Shown here: positions 44,561 to 54,207 of the stretch, one piece after another
How the letters are laid out: each line of letters starts with the position of its first letter
Position numbering within the stretch: position 1 is the first letter of the stretch
Notes under the pieces: generated by a model
Told to the model about the DNA's origin: nothing
What the model saw: the letters and a program-made list of their open reading frames with translations, nothing else
Database searches by the model: none
Assembly: GCA_007126035.1 (NCBI GenBank)
Contig: SLCC01000066.1
Location: 65,104-129,103 of the forward strand
Source: Gemmatimonadota bacterium
Lineage (GTDB): Bacteria > Gemmatimonadota > Gemmatimonadetes > Longimicrobiales > RSA9
DNA: 64,000 nucleotides
Reading direction: 5' to 3'
Position numbers and translations under genes: made by a program

Positions 44561-45532
44561 ATGCCGCCGAACACCGCACTGGGCAAGGACCTGGTCGGCC
44601 TGGAAAGCCTCACCGCCGACCAGCTCCGGGCCATACTGGACACCGCGGAGGCGTTCAAGGAGATCAGCGAGCGGCAGATCAAGAAGGTCCCGGTCCTGCG
44701 AGGCAAGACCATCGTCAACGCCTTCTTCGAGCCATCCACCCGGACCCGGGTCTCGTTCGAGTTCGCCGAGAAGCGCCTGAGCGCCGACACGGTGAACATC
44801 GCCAGCTCGGGTTCGAGCGTGGTCAAGGGGGAGACGCTGGTGGACACGGCCAGGAACCTTGAGGCCATGCGCATCGACATGGTGGTGATGCGCCACGGCT
44901 CGTCGGGCTCGGCCCAGTTCCTTGCCGAGCGGATCCCGTCCAACGTGATCAACGCGGGTGACGGCAGGCACGAGCACCCGACCCAGGCGCTGCTGGACAT
45001 GCTGACGATCCGGGACCACGTGGGCCGGCTCGAGGGCGTGAAGGTGTGCATTGTGGGTGACATACTCCACTCCCGCGTCGCCCGGTCCAACATCTTCGGG
45101 CTCCGCACCCTGGGCGCGGAAGTCGGGGTGTGCGGGCCCCGGACCCTGCTCCCGGCAGCCATAGAGGAGATGGGGGTGAAGGTGTTCGCCCGGATCGAGG
45201 AGGCCATCGAGTGGGCCGATGTGCTCAACGTGCTCCGGCTCCAGCTCGAACGGATGCAGGCTGGCTACGTGCCGAGCCTGCGGGAATATAATCGCGTGTT
45301 CGGCCTGACCCGGGAACGGGTCCAGGCGGCGCCCGGTGAGCTGCTGGTCCTGCACCCCGGGCCCATGAACCGGGGCGTGGAGATCGACAGCGACGTTGCG
45401 GACGGCCCCCAGTCGGTCATCCTCGACCAGGTGACCAACGGGGTGGCGGTGCGCATGGCGGTTCTATACCTGCTCGCCGGCGGCGAGCCGGAGAAGGCGG
45501 AGGCGGCGAAGGTGGACGGCGCACATGGCTGA
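44561..45532 (+). CDS. pyrB: Aspartate carbamoyltransferase catalytic subunit
   Basis: PyrB joins carbamoyl phosphate and aspartate, the committed step of pyrimidine synthesis. The 323-residue protein has the carbamoyl-phosphate motif [13 protein letters not shown], the lysine loop [27 protein letters not shown] and [10 protein letters not shown]. There is no pyrI-type regulatory gene next to it. ATG 44561 follows GGGAGGG. It overlaps pyrC by 8 bases. Confidence 0.97.
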   Translation: MPPNTALGKDLVGLESLTADQLRAILDTAEAFKEISERQIKKVPVLRGKTIVNAFFEPSTRTRVSFEFAEKRLSADTVNIASSGSSVVKGETLVDTARNLEAMRIDMVVMRHGSSGSAQFLAERIPSNVINAGDGRHEHPTQALLDMLTIRDHVGRLEGVKVCIVGDILHSRVARSNIFGLRTLGAEVGVCGPRTLLPAAIEEMGVKVFARIEEAIEWADVLNVLRLQLERMQAGYVPSLREYNRVFGLTRERVQAAPGELLVLHPGPMNRGVEIDSDVADGPQSVILDQVTNGVAVRMAVLYLLAGGEPEKAEAAKVDGAHG

Positions 45533-46856
45533 GCGAACGATTGTACTCAAGGGTGGCCGGGTGATCGACCCGAGCCAGGGGATCGACCAGGTCGTCGACC
45601 TGCTGCTGGTTGACGGCGCCGTCGCCGAGCTGGGCACCGACATCCAGGCGGGCGGGGATGCGGAGGTGCGGGACGTTTCGGGGCTCGTCGTCGCCCCGGG
45701 GCTGATCGACCTGCACGTCCACCTCCGTCAACCTGGTGGCGAGCACAAGGAGACCATCACCAGCGGCGCCTGGTCGGCAGTGGTGGGCGGGTTCACCGCC
45801 GTCTGTGCCATGCCCAACACAGAACCGCCCATTGACGACCCGGCCGCCGTTGGCTACGTGGCGGCACAGGGCCGGCGTGCCGGCGCTGCCCGGGTCTATC
45901 CGGTGGGCGCGGTCTCGGTGGGGCAGAAGGGCGAGCGGCTGGCACTGGTGGGCGAGATGGTCGACGCGGGCGCGGTGGCCATCTCCGATGACGGCCGCCC
46001 GGTCTCCGACAGCGGGCTCATGCGGCTGGCCCTTCAGTACACTGACACGTTCGGGATTCCGGTGGCGTCTCACTGCGAAGATCTCTCCCTGTCCCGGAAC
46101 GGGTCGATGCACGAGGGCATCGTGGCGACACGGCTCGGGATCACCGGGATCCCGTCAGCGGCGGAAGAGGCGATGCTCGCCCGGGACCTGCTCCTGGCAC
46201 AGCTGACGGGCGGCCGCCTCCACGTGCAGCACGTATCGACCCGCTATGGCGCCGAGCTCATCCGGAACGCGAAGGCCAGGGGGGTCCAGGTGACGGCTGA
46301 GGCCACGCCCCACCACTTCACCCTGACCCACGAGGCGGTTATCGGGTACCGCACCGATGCCAAGGTCAATCCACCGCTACGACCCGCCGACGACATGGAG
46401 GCGATCCGGGAGGGGCTGCGCGACGGCACCCTGGACTGTATCGCCACCGACCATGCGCCCCACCACTACGACGAGAAGGAGCAGGCGTTCGAGGACGCAC
46501 CCTTCGGACTGGTCGGGCTGGAGACGGCGCTGGGCCTGGGCATCACCGAGCTGGTGGAGAAGGGCGTGCTCGGGCTGAGCGAGCTCGTCGAGCGGATGAG
46601 CACGGCGCCCGCACGGGCCTTCAACCTCCCTGGCGGCAGCCTCAGGGTCGGCGCGCCCGCCGACGTCACCGCCTTCGATCCGGCGGAGCAGTGGACCGTC
46701 GACCCGGAGCGGTTCGTCTCGAAGAGCCGGAACACGCCGTTCACCGGTCGCCAACTCAAAGGCCGGGCCCGGCTCACGGTGGTGGGCGGCCGGGTGGTCT
46801 GGGACGCCGATCAGGGGCTGGATCACGCGCGGCAGCAGGCGCGAAAGAATGCCTGA
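45525..46856 (+). CDS. pyrC: Dihydroorotase
   Basis: The 443-residue enzyme is a class I (long) dihydroorotase of the amidohydrolase superfamily, catalysing cyclisation of carbamoyl aspartate. Metal-binding and substrate motifs are present: [37 protein letters not shown] and [17 protein letters not shown]. The C-terminal segment [15 protein letters not shown] is also typical. It lies in the pyrR-pyrB-pyrC order and overlaps both neighbours by 8 bases. Confidence 0.96.
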   Translation: MAERTIVLKGGRVIDPSQGIDQVVDLLLVDGAVAELGTDIQAGGDAEVRDVSGLVVAPGLIDLHVHLRQPGGEHKETITSGAWSAVVGGFTAVCAMPNTEPPIDDPAAVGYVAAQGRRAGAARVYPVGAVSVGQKGERLALVGEMVDAGAVAISDDGRPVSDSGLMRLALQYTDTFGIPVASHCEDLSLSRNGSMHEGIVATRLGITGIPSAAEEAMLARDLLLAQLTGGRLHVQHVSTRYGAELIRNAKARGVQVTAEATPHHFTLTHEAVIGYRTDAKVNPPLRPADDMEAIREGLRDGTLDCIATDHAPHHYDEKEQAFEDAPFGLVGLETALGLGITELVEKGVLGLSELVERMSTAPARAFNLPGGSLRVGAPADVTAFDPAEQWTVDPERFVSKSRNTPFTGRQLKGRARLTVVGGRVVWDADQGLDHARQQARKNA

Positions 46857-47949
46857 CCAGGTCGCCAGTCCGCTCCCGTCCATGCGGGACTGGCTGGCGG
46901 GCGCAGCGGTGCCCTGGCCTCCTGCCGCGACCCTCGAGGCAGGCGACCGGGTGACCGCGTGCTACAGTGTGGCCGCCGCCGCCGCCGCGCGGACCAGGCA
47001 CGACAAGCCCTACCTCCGGCTCCAACTCAGTGACCTCCACGGGACCGTTGAAGCCCGGGTCTGGGACGATGCGGAGAGATTGGCGAACGTGGCTCGGCCA
47101 GGAGTCTACGTCGGCGTCAGGGGCAGGGTCGAGGTCTTCCAGGGTCAACGTCAGGTGGTGGTGGAGCATCTGGAGCGGATCCAGGTCGACCCGGCGGACC
47201 TGGGACTCTTCCTCCCACGCTGCCCCCGGGACCCAGAGGAGCTGGAAGCGGCGCTCAACCTGCATATGGCCAGTGTGAAGGAGCAGCCGCTGAAGAAGCT
47301 GCTCCGCCACCTGCTCGGACCCGACACCGCGACCGGGCGGTGGTTCCGGCAGGCGCCCGCGGCCAAGCGGAACCACCACGCCTACGTGGCGGGGTTGCTG
47401 GAGCACACGGTCTCCGTGACCGGCCTATGCACGGTCATGGCCGACCACTACGGGCCGGTCGTGGACCGGGACCTGCTGGTCACCGGCGCGCTGCTCCACG
47501 ACATCGGCAAGGTCCAGGAGATAGCCATCGAGGCGGGGTTCCCCTACACCACAGCCGGCAAGCTCCTGGGCCACGTCCTGCTCGGCCTCGAGATGGTCCA
47601 CGAGGCGGGACGTCGCCTCGACGTGCCCGACAGCAGGCTCCGTCTGGTGGAGCACCTGATAGCCGCACACCAGGGCCGCTACGAGTGGCAGAGTCCGCGG
47701 GAGCCACGCACCATTGAGGCCCTGATCCTCCACCACGCCGACGACACCGACGCCAAGGTCCAGCCGGCCATCGACCTGGTCAGGGCCAGCGACCCGGGTT
47801 GGACCGACTACTCCCGGTCCTTCGGTCGCGAGTTCTTCAAGCACCACGAGGGGGCTCCGCCCGACTCGGAGCCGGATTCTGCCGACGGCAAGCCGCCCGC
47901 CGATCCCACCGGTCGGCCCGACCCGGACACGCTCTCCCTCTTCGACTGA
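46849..47949 (+). CDS. YhaM-family 3'-5' exoribonuclease (OB-fold plus HD domain)
   Basis: The 366-residue protein has an N-terminal OB-fold (about residues 25-110, DKPYLRLQLSDLHGTVEARVWDD) and an HD domain with NHHAYVAGLLEHTVSV and LLHDIGKVQEI, then HHADDTDAKVQPA. This is the YhaM layout, a nuclease trimming RNA 3' ends and single-stranded DNA. The C-terminus is a Pro/Asp-rich tail ending in LSLFD. The start overlaps pyrC by 8 bases; a link with pyrimidine synthesis is not obvious. Confidence 0.9.
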   Translation: MPDQVASPLPSMRDWLAGAAVPWPPAATLEAGDRVTACYSVAAAAAARTRHDKPYLRLQLSDLHGTVEARVWDDAERLANVARPGVYVGVRGRVEVFQGQRQVVVEHLERIQVDPADLGLFLPRCPRDPEELEAALNLHMASVKEQPLKKLLRHLLGPDTATGRWFRQAPAAKRNHHAYVAGLLEHTVSVTGLCTVMADHYGPVVDRDLLVTGALLHDIGKVQEIAIEAGFPYTTAGKLLGHVLLGLEMVHEAGRRLDVPDSRLRLVEHLIAAHQGRYEWQSPREPRTIEALILHHADDTDAKVQPAIDLVRASDPGWTDYSRSFGREFFKHHEGAPPDSEPDSADGKPPADPTGRPDPDTLSLFD

Positions 47950-48065
47950 GCCCGTCGGCCCGCCTGCCCGGGACCGGCCGCCGTGACGGCCCTTGCGCCG
48001 GGTTGCCTGGGACCTCGACTCGCGCCATCCTTCTTATGCGCGTAAACCCTCACAGGATGGACAGA

Positions 48066-51000
48066 ATGCGACGACGCTATCACGCTTTCACGCTGCCCCT
48101 GATGGCCGTGCTGGTGGCGATCTTCGCCTCCGCCTCGGTCGAGGCGCAGACGAAGCTGCTCCGGTTCCCGGCGATCAACGGGGATCGGGTGGCGTTCACC
48201 TACGCCGGTGACATCTGGACGGTCCCCGCCGCGGGCGGTGTGGCCGTGCGCGTGACCGCGCACCCGGGGCTCGAGCTGTTCCCCGTGTTCTCCCCCGACG
48301 GGAACCACATAGCCTTCACCGGCCAGTACGATGGCGACGAGCAGGTGTACGTGGTACCCACGTCGGGTGGCGTGCCGCAACAGCTCACTTTCTACCCGGC
48401 GGGCGGGCCACGGGCCGAGCGCTGGGGCTACGAGCACCAGGTCTACGGCTGGACGCCGGACGGGAGCAGGATCCTGTTCCGCTCAGGCCGCGACGGATGG
48501 TCCATCTCCAGGACCAACCTCTACACCGTCGCCGCCGCCGGCGGCCCCGCCGAGGCCCTGCCGATGCCGCGGGCCGGCTCCGGTGCCTTCTCCCCCGACG
48601 GCACGCAGATCGTCTACTCGCCCCAGTTCCGTGACTTCCGCTCCGAGAAGCGGTATTCCGGCGGGACGGCGAACCGGCTCGTCATCTTCGACCTCGAGGC
48701 CAACGACGCCGTGCCCATACCCGATCGAGAGCGGGCGCAGCGGGATCCCATGTGGATCGGTGACCTGATCTACTACAACTCCGACGACGACGGGACCTTC
48801 AACATCTACTCGTACGACCCCCGTTCCGGTGAGCGCCGGCAGGTCACCCGCTTCGACACCTGGGATGTGCGCTGGCCCAGCGCCGACCCGGCCGCGGGGC
48901 GGATAATCTTCGAGAAGGCGGGCGAGCTCCGGATCCTGGACACCGGGACCGACCAGGTCACGCCCCTGTCTATCTATGTGCCACACGACGGACTCCACAC
49001 CCGGCCCTCTCGGTTGGCCGTCGGCCGCCAGGTGGCCGGCTTCGGACTGAGCCCCAGCGGGGAGCGGGCACTCTTCACCGCCCGGGGCGACCTCTTCACC
49101 GCGCCCATCGAGGAAGGGCCGACCCGCAACCTCACGTCCAACTCCCGCTACCACGACAAGGCCGCCGCCTGGTCGCCTGACGGGCGGAGCATCGTATTCA
49201 TCTCCGATCGGACGGGCGAGGAAGAGCTGTGGCTCATCGCCCAGGACGGCCGCGGCGAGCCGGAGCAGCTAACACGGGGCGGTGAGGCCATGCGCTACAG
49301 CCCGCGCTGGTCGCCGGACGGGTCCCGGATCGCTTTCAGCGACAAGAACGGCAAGCTCTGGGTCCTGACCATGGACGATCGGCGCCTCACCGAGGTGACC
49401 GAAGACCCGCGCGGCACCATCGGTGACTACACATGGTCGCCCCGGGACAACCACCTGGCTTTCAGCATGGCCGACCGGCGGGGTTACCGGGCTATCCAGA
49501 TCTGGAGCGCCGGCGACGGCCAGGTCCGGCAGGTGACCGACGGCTTCTTCGGTGAGTCCAACCCGGCGTGGGGCGCCACCGGCGAGTACCTCTACTTCCT
49601 GAGCAACCGGGAGTACGCGCCCCAGCTCTCCCGGGTCGAGTGGAACTTTGCCGGGAACCGGAACACGCGGATCTACGCCCTGTCCCTCCGGAACGATGTG
49701 CCCCACCCGTTCCCGCCCAGGAGCGACGAGGTCAGGATCGACGAGGGCGACGAAGCCAGGTCCGGCTCCGCCGCGACGGCTGACGGACCGCTGCGCATCG
49801 ACTTCGACGGGATCGCCCGGCGCGCGGCGCCCGTACCAGTAGCCGCCGACAACTACAGCGGCCTCATGGCCAACGACGGCCACCTCTTCTACGCCGTGAC
49901 CGGCGCCTCCTACTACGGCCGCGCCTCGGACACCAGGCCCAGCCTCAAGGTCTTCAATCTGTCCGATCGCAACGAGTCGACTCTGGCCGAGGGTATCGCC
50001 GGCTACACCATGTCCGCCGACGGGAAGAAGATCCTCGTGCGCGAGGGCCCCAACTTCGTCCTCTACGACGCCAGGGCCGGCGGCGGCAGCTCCAGGAAGA
50101 CCGTCTCCACCGCAGACATGCACGTGGACCGGGTGCCCCAGGACGAGTGGGCCCAGATCTTCGACGAGGTCTGGCGCCGCTACCGGGACTTCTTCTACGT
50201 GGAGAACATGCACGGCTACGACTGGGAGGCCATCGGCGAGCAGTACCGGCCCCTCCTGGCCGACGTGGCCCATCGCTCGGACCTGAACTACCTCATCTCC
50301 GAGATGATCTCCGAGCTGGCCGTGCAGCACGCCTACATCGCCGGCGGCGACTGGGATCAGCCCGCCCGGCCCAGCGTGGCCCTGCCCGGTGCCCGGTTCG
50401 AGCTGGATCCCGCAAGCAGACGCTACCGGATCAGTCGCATCCTTTCCGGGCACAACGAGGAGCCAGGCTACCGCTCGCCCCTGACCGAGGTGGGCGTCGA
50501 CGTGTCCGAGGGCGATTACGTCCTGGCAATAGACGGCGAGGAGCTGAGGCCGGACGAGGACCCGTACCGGCTCCTGCGCCACAAGGCGGACCGGCCCGTC
50601 ACCCTGACCGTCAACTCAAGGCCCGAGATACGCGGGGCCCGGGAGGTGACCTTCCAGCCGGTGACCAATGAGCAGTCCCTGGTCTACCTGGATTGGGTCG
50701 AGGACAACCGGCGCCGCGTCGAGGAGATGACCGACGGACGGGTCGGCTACCTCCACGTCCCCGACATGGGCGCGCCCGGAATAGCCGAGTTCATCAAGTG
50801 GTACTATCCCCAGGTCCACAAGGAAGGCCTGGTCATCGATGTCAGGGCCAACGGCGGCGGCAACGTGTCTTCGATGCTTATCGACCGCCTGAGCCGTGAG
50901 CTCCTGGCTACCGGGTTCTCACGGAACGACGACTACCCCACCACATACCCGCGGGGCGCCGTGTTCTATGGCTCCATGGTGACCATCCTGGACGAGAACT

Positions 51001-51344
51001 CGTCCTCCGATGGCGACATCTTCCCCGCCATGTTCCGCGAGGCAGGCCTGGGGCCCCTCATCGGAAAGCGCTCATGGGGCGGTGTGGTCGGCATCACGAA
51101 CCGCGGCACACTCATCGACGGGGGCACCGTCAACGTGCCCGAGTTCGGCTTCAACAGCGTCACCGGCGAATACATCATCGAGGGCTACGGCGTCGATCCC
51201 TGCATCGAGGTCGATCAGGATCCCATCGCCGTGATCGAAGGCCGTGACCCGCAGCTCGAGCGCGCGGTCCAGGAGGTGCTCCGCCTCATGGAGGAGAACC
51301 CCAGGTCCCTGCCCGAGCGGCCCGCACCGCCGGTGGTGAGGTAG
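48066..51344 (+). CDS. Tricorn-type S41 serine protease
   Basis: The 1092-residue protein starts with a signal peptide ([19 protein letters not shown], cleaved near SVEAQ), so it is exported. Residues about 20-660 form two TolB-like beta-propellers ([40 protein letters not shown]). A tricorn core domain, a PDZ domain (about residues 770-860) and an S41 protease domain follow. The catalytic serine is S981 in SSSDGDIFP; the histidine is in [10 protein letters not shown] and the acid near [17 protein letters not shown] 48066 has AGGA 8 bases upstream; ATG 48057 is also in frame. It is thought to degrade peptides. Confidence 0.93.
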   Translation: MRRRYHAFTLPLMAVLVAIFASASVEAQTKLLRFPAINGDRVAFTYAGDIWTVPAAGGVAVRVTAHPGLELFPVFSPDGNHIAFTGQYDGDEQVYVVPTSGGVPQQLTFYPAGGPRAERWGYEHQVYGWTPDGSRILFRSGRDGWSISRTNLYTVAAAGGPAEALPMPRAGSGAFSPDGTQIVYSPQFRDFRSEKRYSGGTANRLVIFDLEANDAVPIPDRERAQRDPMWIGDLIYYNSDDDGTFNIYSYDPRSGERRQVTRFDTWDVRWPSADPAAGRIIFEKAGELRILDTGTDQVTPLSIYVPHDGLHTRPSRLAVGRQVAGFGLSPSGERALFTARGDLFTAPIEEGPTRNLTSNSRYHDKAAAWSPDGRSIVFISDRTGEEELWLIAQDGRGEPEQLTRGGEAMRYSPRWSPDGSRIAFSDKNGKLWVLTMDDRRLTEVTEDPRGTIGDYTWSPRDNHLAFSMADRRGYRAIQIWSAGDGQVRQVTDGFFGESNPAWGATGEYLYFLSNREYAPQLSRVEWNFAGNRNTRIYALSLRNDVPHPFPPRSDEVRIDEGDEARSGSAATADGPLRIDFDGIARRAAPVPVAADNYSGLMANDGHLFYAVTGASYYGRASDTRPSLKVFNLSDRNESTLAEGIAGYTMSADGKKILVREGPNFVLYDARAGGGSSRKTVSTADMHVDRVPQDEWAQIFDEVWRRYRDFFYVENMHGYDWEAIGEQYRPLLADVAHRSDLNYLISEMISELAVQHAYIAGGDWDQPARPSVALPGARFELDPASRRYRISRILSGHNEEPGYRSPLTEVGVDVSEGDYVLAIDGEELRPDEDPYRLLRHKADRPVTLTVNSRPEIRGAREVTFQPVTNEQSLVYLDWVEDNRRRVEEMTDGRVGYLHVPDMGAPGIAEFIKWYYPQVHKEGLVIDVRANGGGNVSSMLIDRLSRELLATGFSRNDDYPTTYPRGAVFYGSMVTILDENSSSDGDIFPAMFREAGLGPLIGKRSWGGVVGITNRGTLIDGGTVNVPEFGFNSVTGEYIIEGYGVDPCIEVDQDPIAVIEGRDPQLERAVQEVLRLMEENPRSLPERPAPPVVR

Positions 51345-51349
51345 GCCGG

Positions 51350-51379
51350 AACATCGAGCATGGAACCTCGAACATCGAG
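51350..51379. repeat. Short 21-bp-period direct repeat after the tricorn gene
   Basis: AACATCGAG occurs at 51350-51358 and 51371-51379, with TGGAACCTCG between, so a unit of about 21 bases is partly repeated. It looks like a small intergenic repeat remnant. The rest of the gap to the rpsT terminator shows nothing recognisable. Confidence 0.4.
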
Positions 51380-51440
51380 GAGCCGGGGGGGCGGGTTGGC
51401 AAGGTGCCGGCTCGACCCCCTCCAGCGTCGCTCGAGGTTG

Positions 51441-51478
51441 AAAAGAGCCGCCCCCGTCCAGTCACGGGAGCGGCTCTT
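51441..51478 (-). terminator. Rho-independent terminator of rpsT
   Basis: Read on the minus strand, AAGAGCCGC (51478-51470) pairs perfectly with GCGGCTCTT (51451-51443), with an inner CCCGT/ACGGG stem. The 3' arm runs into CTTTT formed by the bases at 51441-51446. It lies 25 bases after the rpsT stop. The same stem could also slow transcription coming from the tricorn gene. Confidence 0.85.
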
Positions 51479-51503
51479 GACGCCGAACGGCAGGAGGGAG
51501 GCC

Positions 51504-51767
51504 TTAAGGCGTGCCCCCCTTCTCGTTGACTATCCGGGCGAGCTGGGCCTTCTTGCGGGCGGCCTTGTTGGGGTGGACCAGGCGACGGGTGCCGAAACGG
51601 TCCAGCAGCGCAGAGGCCCGCTTGAAGGCCTCCGTCGCCGAATCGCCGTCTTCTGCGCTGATCACCCGCTTCATAGCCGTCCTGAGCTTCGACCGCTGGT
51701 GACGGTTCCGCTCGGTCCGCCGCCGGTTCTGGCGGCTCCGCTTTTCTGCGCTCCTGCTGTTCGCCAA
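51504..51767 (-). CDS. rpsT: 30S ribosomal protein S20
   Basis: S20 binds 16S rRNA early in 30S assembly. The 87-residue, very basic protein begins LANSRSAEKRSRQNRRRTER, which matches the usual MANIKSAEKR start, so the TTG at 51767 is the likely start. AGGAG lies 10 bases upstream. The C-terminal helix (HPNKAARKKAQLARIVN) is typical. Promoter, gene and terminator together form a complete single-gene unit, as for rpsT in many bacteria; TTG starts there are used in feedback control elsewhere. Confidence 0.95.
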   Translation of the reverse strand: MANSRSAEKRSRQNRRRTERNRHQRSKLRTAMKRVISAEDGDSATEAFKRASALLDRFGTRRLVHPNKAARKKAQLARIVNEKGGTP

Positions 51768-51806
51768 GGCCCTGAATCTCCTGGGATCGGTTCGTACTAG
51801 CCCAGA

Positions 51807-51835
51807 ATTGTAGACCGGGGCTCTGGAGCTGTCAA
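51807..51835 (-). promoter_or_regulatory. Promoter of rpsT
   Basis: On the minus strand TTGACA (51835-51830) and TACAAT (51812-51807) are separated by exactly 17 bases: a perfect -35 and 5 of 6 in the -10. It is the best promoter seen in the window. Transcription would start near 51800, about 33 bases before the rpsT start. Confidence 0.9.
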
Positions 51836-51998
51836 GATCCGAGACCAAGGAGTTTTCGCGGACGGAGTTGGTGGGCCGGATCGGCTACTGGGCCCGCGCT
51901 CCCGGCCTCGCTCCCCGCTTGGTCGCCCTGCCGGCCTGGTCGTTTTGGGCGCCGGGACGTGGCGCGACCTGCCGCCAGGATGTAGCTTCAGGCCCATC

Positions 51999-52769
51999 AT
52001 GGCACTGCCTGAGGAGACGACGTTCGTCGTCGAGCTGGATCGGTTCGAGGGTCCGCTGGACCTCCTGCTCCACCTAATCCGGGAGCAGGATGTCGACATC
52101 TTCGATATTCCCATCGCCCGGATCACCGAGCAGTTCCTCCAGGCCATCGAGGGGATCGAGGAGCTGGGCCTGGATCGGGCCGGCGAATTCCTAGAGATGG
52201 CGGCCACGCTCGTTCGGATCAAGGTTCAGCTACTGTTGCCGCGTCGGCTGGATGAAGAGGGCGAGCTGGAGGACCCCCGAGCTGAGCTGGTGAGGCGGCT
52301 CCTGGAGTACGAGCATTTCCGTGACGCCGCCGATCGGCTGGAGGATGCGGAGGCGGAGCGGGCCAGGCGCTACGGCAGGGGCTTCGTGCCGCCGAAGCCG
52401 GCGGTGGACCCCGCCGCACTGGAGCTGGAGGTGGACTGGGGTGACGTGTGGGACGCGCTTTACGAGCTGCTCGAGCGGAGTCGTCCTCCCGACGTCCATC
52501 ATGTGCACGGACGAGTGGTCACGCTGGAGGAGAAGGTGGAGCTTGTGCTCCGGACCCTGTCGGAGTTGACGCGTGTCCAGTTCCAGGACCTCCTGCGGGA
52601 GCAACCGGATCGGGTGCACGCGGTGGCCACGTTCCTGGCCGTTCTCGAGCTGGCGCGCCGCCGCGAGCTGGCGCTGCGCCAGAGTCGCCATTTCGCTCCG
52701 TTGTGGCTCTACGCACGTCAGGCCGAGACCGATCAACCGGAAGCGCATGAAGAACAAGCAGATCATTGA
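51999..52769 (+). CDS. scpA: Segregation and condensation protein A
   Basis: ScpA is the kleisin of the bacterial SMC condensin complex. The 256-residue protein has the N-terminal kleisin pattern FEGPLDLLLHLIREQDVDIFDIPIARI (given here as part of residues 14-40), then LDRAGEFLEMAATLVRIK, and a C-terminal winged-helix region. ATG 51999 (MALPEETTFVVEL) gives the normal start. The frame is open upstream, but that sequence is not conserved. TAGCTT (51983-51988) lies 10 bases ahead. It overlaps scpB by 23 bases. Confidence 0.95.
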   Translation: MALPEETTFVVELDRFEGPLDLLLHLIREQDVDIFDIPIARITEQFLQAIEGIEELGLDRAGEFLEMAATLVRIKVQLLLPRRLDEEGELEDPRAELVRRLLEYEHFRDAADRLEDAEAERARRYGRGFVPPKPAVDPAALELEVDWGDVWDALYELLERSRPPDVHHVHGRVVTLEEKVELVLRTLSELTRVQFQDLLREQPDRVHAVATFLAVLELARRRELALRQSRHFAPLWLYARQAETDQPEAHEEQADH

Positions 52770-53373
52770 GGCCCTGCTCTTCGCCAGCGATGCTCCCCTG
52801 AGCGCCCAGGACCTGGCGCGTGGGGAGGAGGAGATGGACCCTGCGGCGGTGGAGAGCATCATAGGCGAGCTTTGGGCGGAGTACGAGGCCCATGCTCGGG
52901 CGTTCCAGGTGTACGAGATCGCTGGAGGCTACCAACTCCTGACGCGCCCCGAGTTCGCCTCCCACCTGGAGCGTTTCGAGACGGTGCCCAGGAGCACTCG
53001 CCTCAGCGGGGCGTCGCTGGAGGTGCTGGCGATCATAGCCTACCGCCAGCCCATCGGGCGCTCCGAGGTAGAGGAGATCCGGGGCGTGGGCTCGTCTCAC
53101 GTGCTACGGACGCTGCTGGAGCTCGGACTCATTGACGTCGTGGGCCGGGGCGAAGGGCTGGGTCGGCCGCTCCTCTATGGCACGACCCAACGCTTTCTCG
53201 ACCACTTCGGCTTTGCTTCCCTGGATGACCTGCCCAGGCCCGATGAGCTCCCGGTCGTGCTCAAGGAGCGGCGGAGCGGTGAACCGGCCCCGGCGGTGCC
53301 AAACGACCCGGGCGGTGACGGGAGGGCCGGCAGTGGGAGCGCCGGTGTTGCCGGGAGCGGAGACGGGCGGTGA
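52747..53373 (+). CDS. scpB: Segregation and condensation protein B
   Basis: ScpB is the second kleisin-associated subunit of the SMC complex, with two winged-helix domains. The 208-residue protein shows IIEALLFASDAPLS at the N-terminus, the conserved LEVLAIIAYRQPI and the RGVGSSHVLRTLLELGLI segment. A Gly/Ala/Pro-rich tail of about 30 residues follows the domain. ATG 52747 lies within scpA; the stop overlaps rluB (GTGA). Confidence 0.95.
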   Translation: MKNKQIIEALLFASDAPLSAQDLARGEEEMDPAAVESIIGELWAEYEAHARAFQVYEIAGGYQLLTRPEFASHLERFETVPRSTRLSGASLEVLAIIAYRQPIGRSEVEEIRGVGSSHVLRTLLELGLIDVVGRGEGLGRPLLYGTTQRFLDHFGFASLDDLPRPDELPVVLKERRSGEPAPAVPNDPGGDGRAGSGSAGVAGSGDGR

Positions 53374-54095
53374 GGCTTCAGCGGTACCTGTCGCGTGCCG
53401 GAGTGGCGTCGCGGCGGGCGGCGGAGGAGTTGATCCGGCAGGGTCGGGTCCGGGTGAACGGGGAGGTGGTGACGGAGCTGGGAACGAAGGTGGGTCAGGG
53501 CGACCGTGTGGAGGTGGGTGGTCGGGAGGTGCTCCTGAGCGAGCCGGTCTGGGTGGCGCTGAACAAGCCGGCCGGTTACGTGACGACGCGCTCCGATCCG
53601 CAGGGTCGGCCGACGGTCTACGAGCTTCTGCCCGAGCGGTACACGGGTCTGTTCCACGTGGGGCGGCTGGACCAGGGCAGCGAGGGTCTGCTACTGCTGA
53701 CCAACGAGGGGGACGTGGCGAACCGGCTGCTGCACCCCAGCCGCGAAGTGGACCGGCTCTACGTGGTGGACGTGGTGGGGATTCCTGATCGTCATGGGCT
53801 GTCCCGGCTGCGATCGGGTGTCGAACTGGACGATGGGTTGGCCCGGGCGCATCGGGTCCAGGTGGTTCGTCGGGAGCGGGCAGGTCGTGGTGCGGGCGCG
53901 GAGCCCCATGCACGGCTGCAGGTGGTGGTCCGTGAGGGGCGCAAGCGCGAGGTAAGGCGTATGTTCGATGCGATCGGCCATCCGGTCCGGCGCCTGGTGC
54001 GGGAGCGGGTGGGCCCGATCTCGCTTGGGGACCTACCTCCGGGCGATTGGCGGGAGTTGAGTCAGCGGGAGGTGGAAGCGCTCCGGGCGATCTGA
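53370..54095 (+). CDS. RluB/RsuA-family rRNA pseudouridine synthase
   Basis: The 241-residue enzyme has an N-terminal S4 RNA-binding domain (RLQRYLSRAGVASRRAAEE) and the RsuA-type catalytic motif GRLDQGSEGLLLLTN with the catalytic aspartate D101. It then shows EGRKREVRRMFDAIGHPV. It isomerises a uridine in 23S (RluB) or 16S (RsuA) rRNA. The scpA-scpB-rluB order is a widely conserved cluster and favours RluB. The start is GTG 53370 inside the scpB stop. Confidence 0.93.
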   Translation: MRLQRYLSRAGVASRRAAEELIRQGRVRVNGEVVTELGTKVGQGDRVEVGGREVLLSEPVWVALNKPAGYVTTRSDPQGRPTVYELLPERYTGLFHVGRLDQGSEGLLLLTNEGDVANRLLHPSREVDRLYVVDVVGIPDRHGLSRLRSGVELDDGLARAHRVQVVRRERAGRGAGAEPHARLQVVVREGRKREVRRMFDAIGHPVRRLVRERVGPISLGDLPPGDWRELSQREVEALRAI

Positions 54096-54207
54096 TCGTG
54101 CTGGCGTACCGGGTCCAGGCTGCGCATGGTGGTGTTCGGGTCGCCGGTACACCGTATGTCGGGTGGTGGGGTTATGCGAACGTGGACGCTGATGATTGGC
54201 GAGAGAC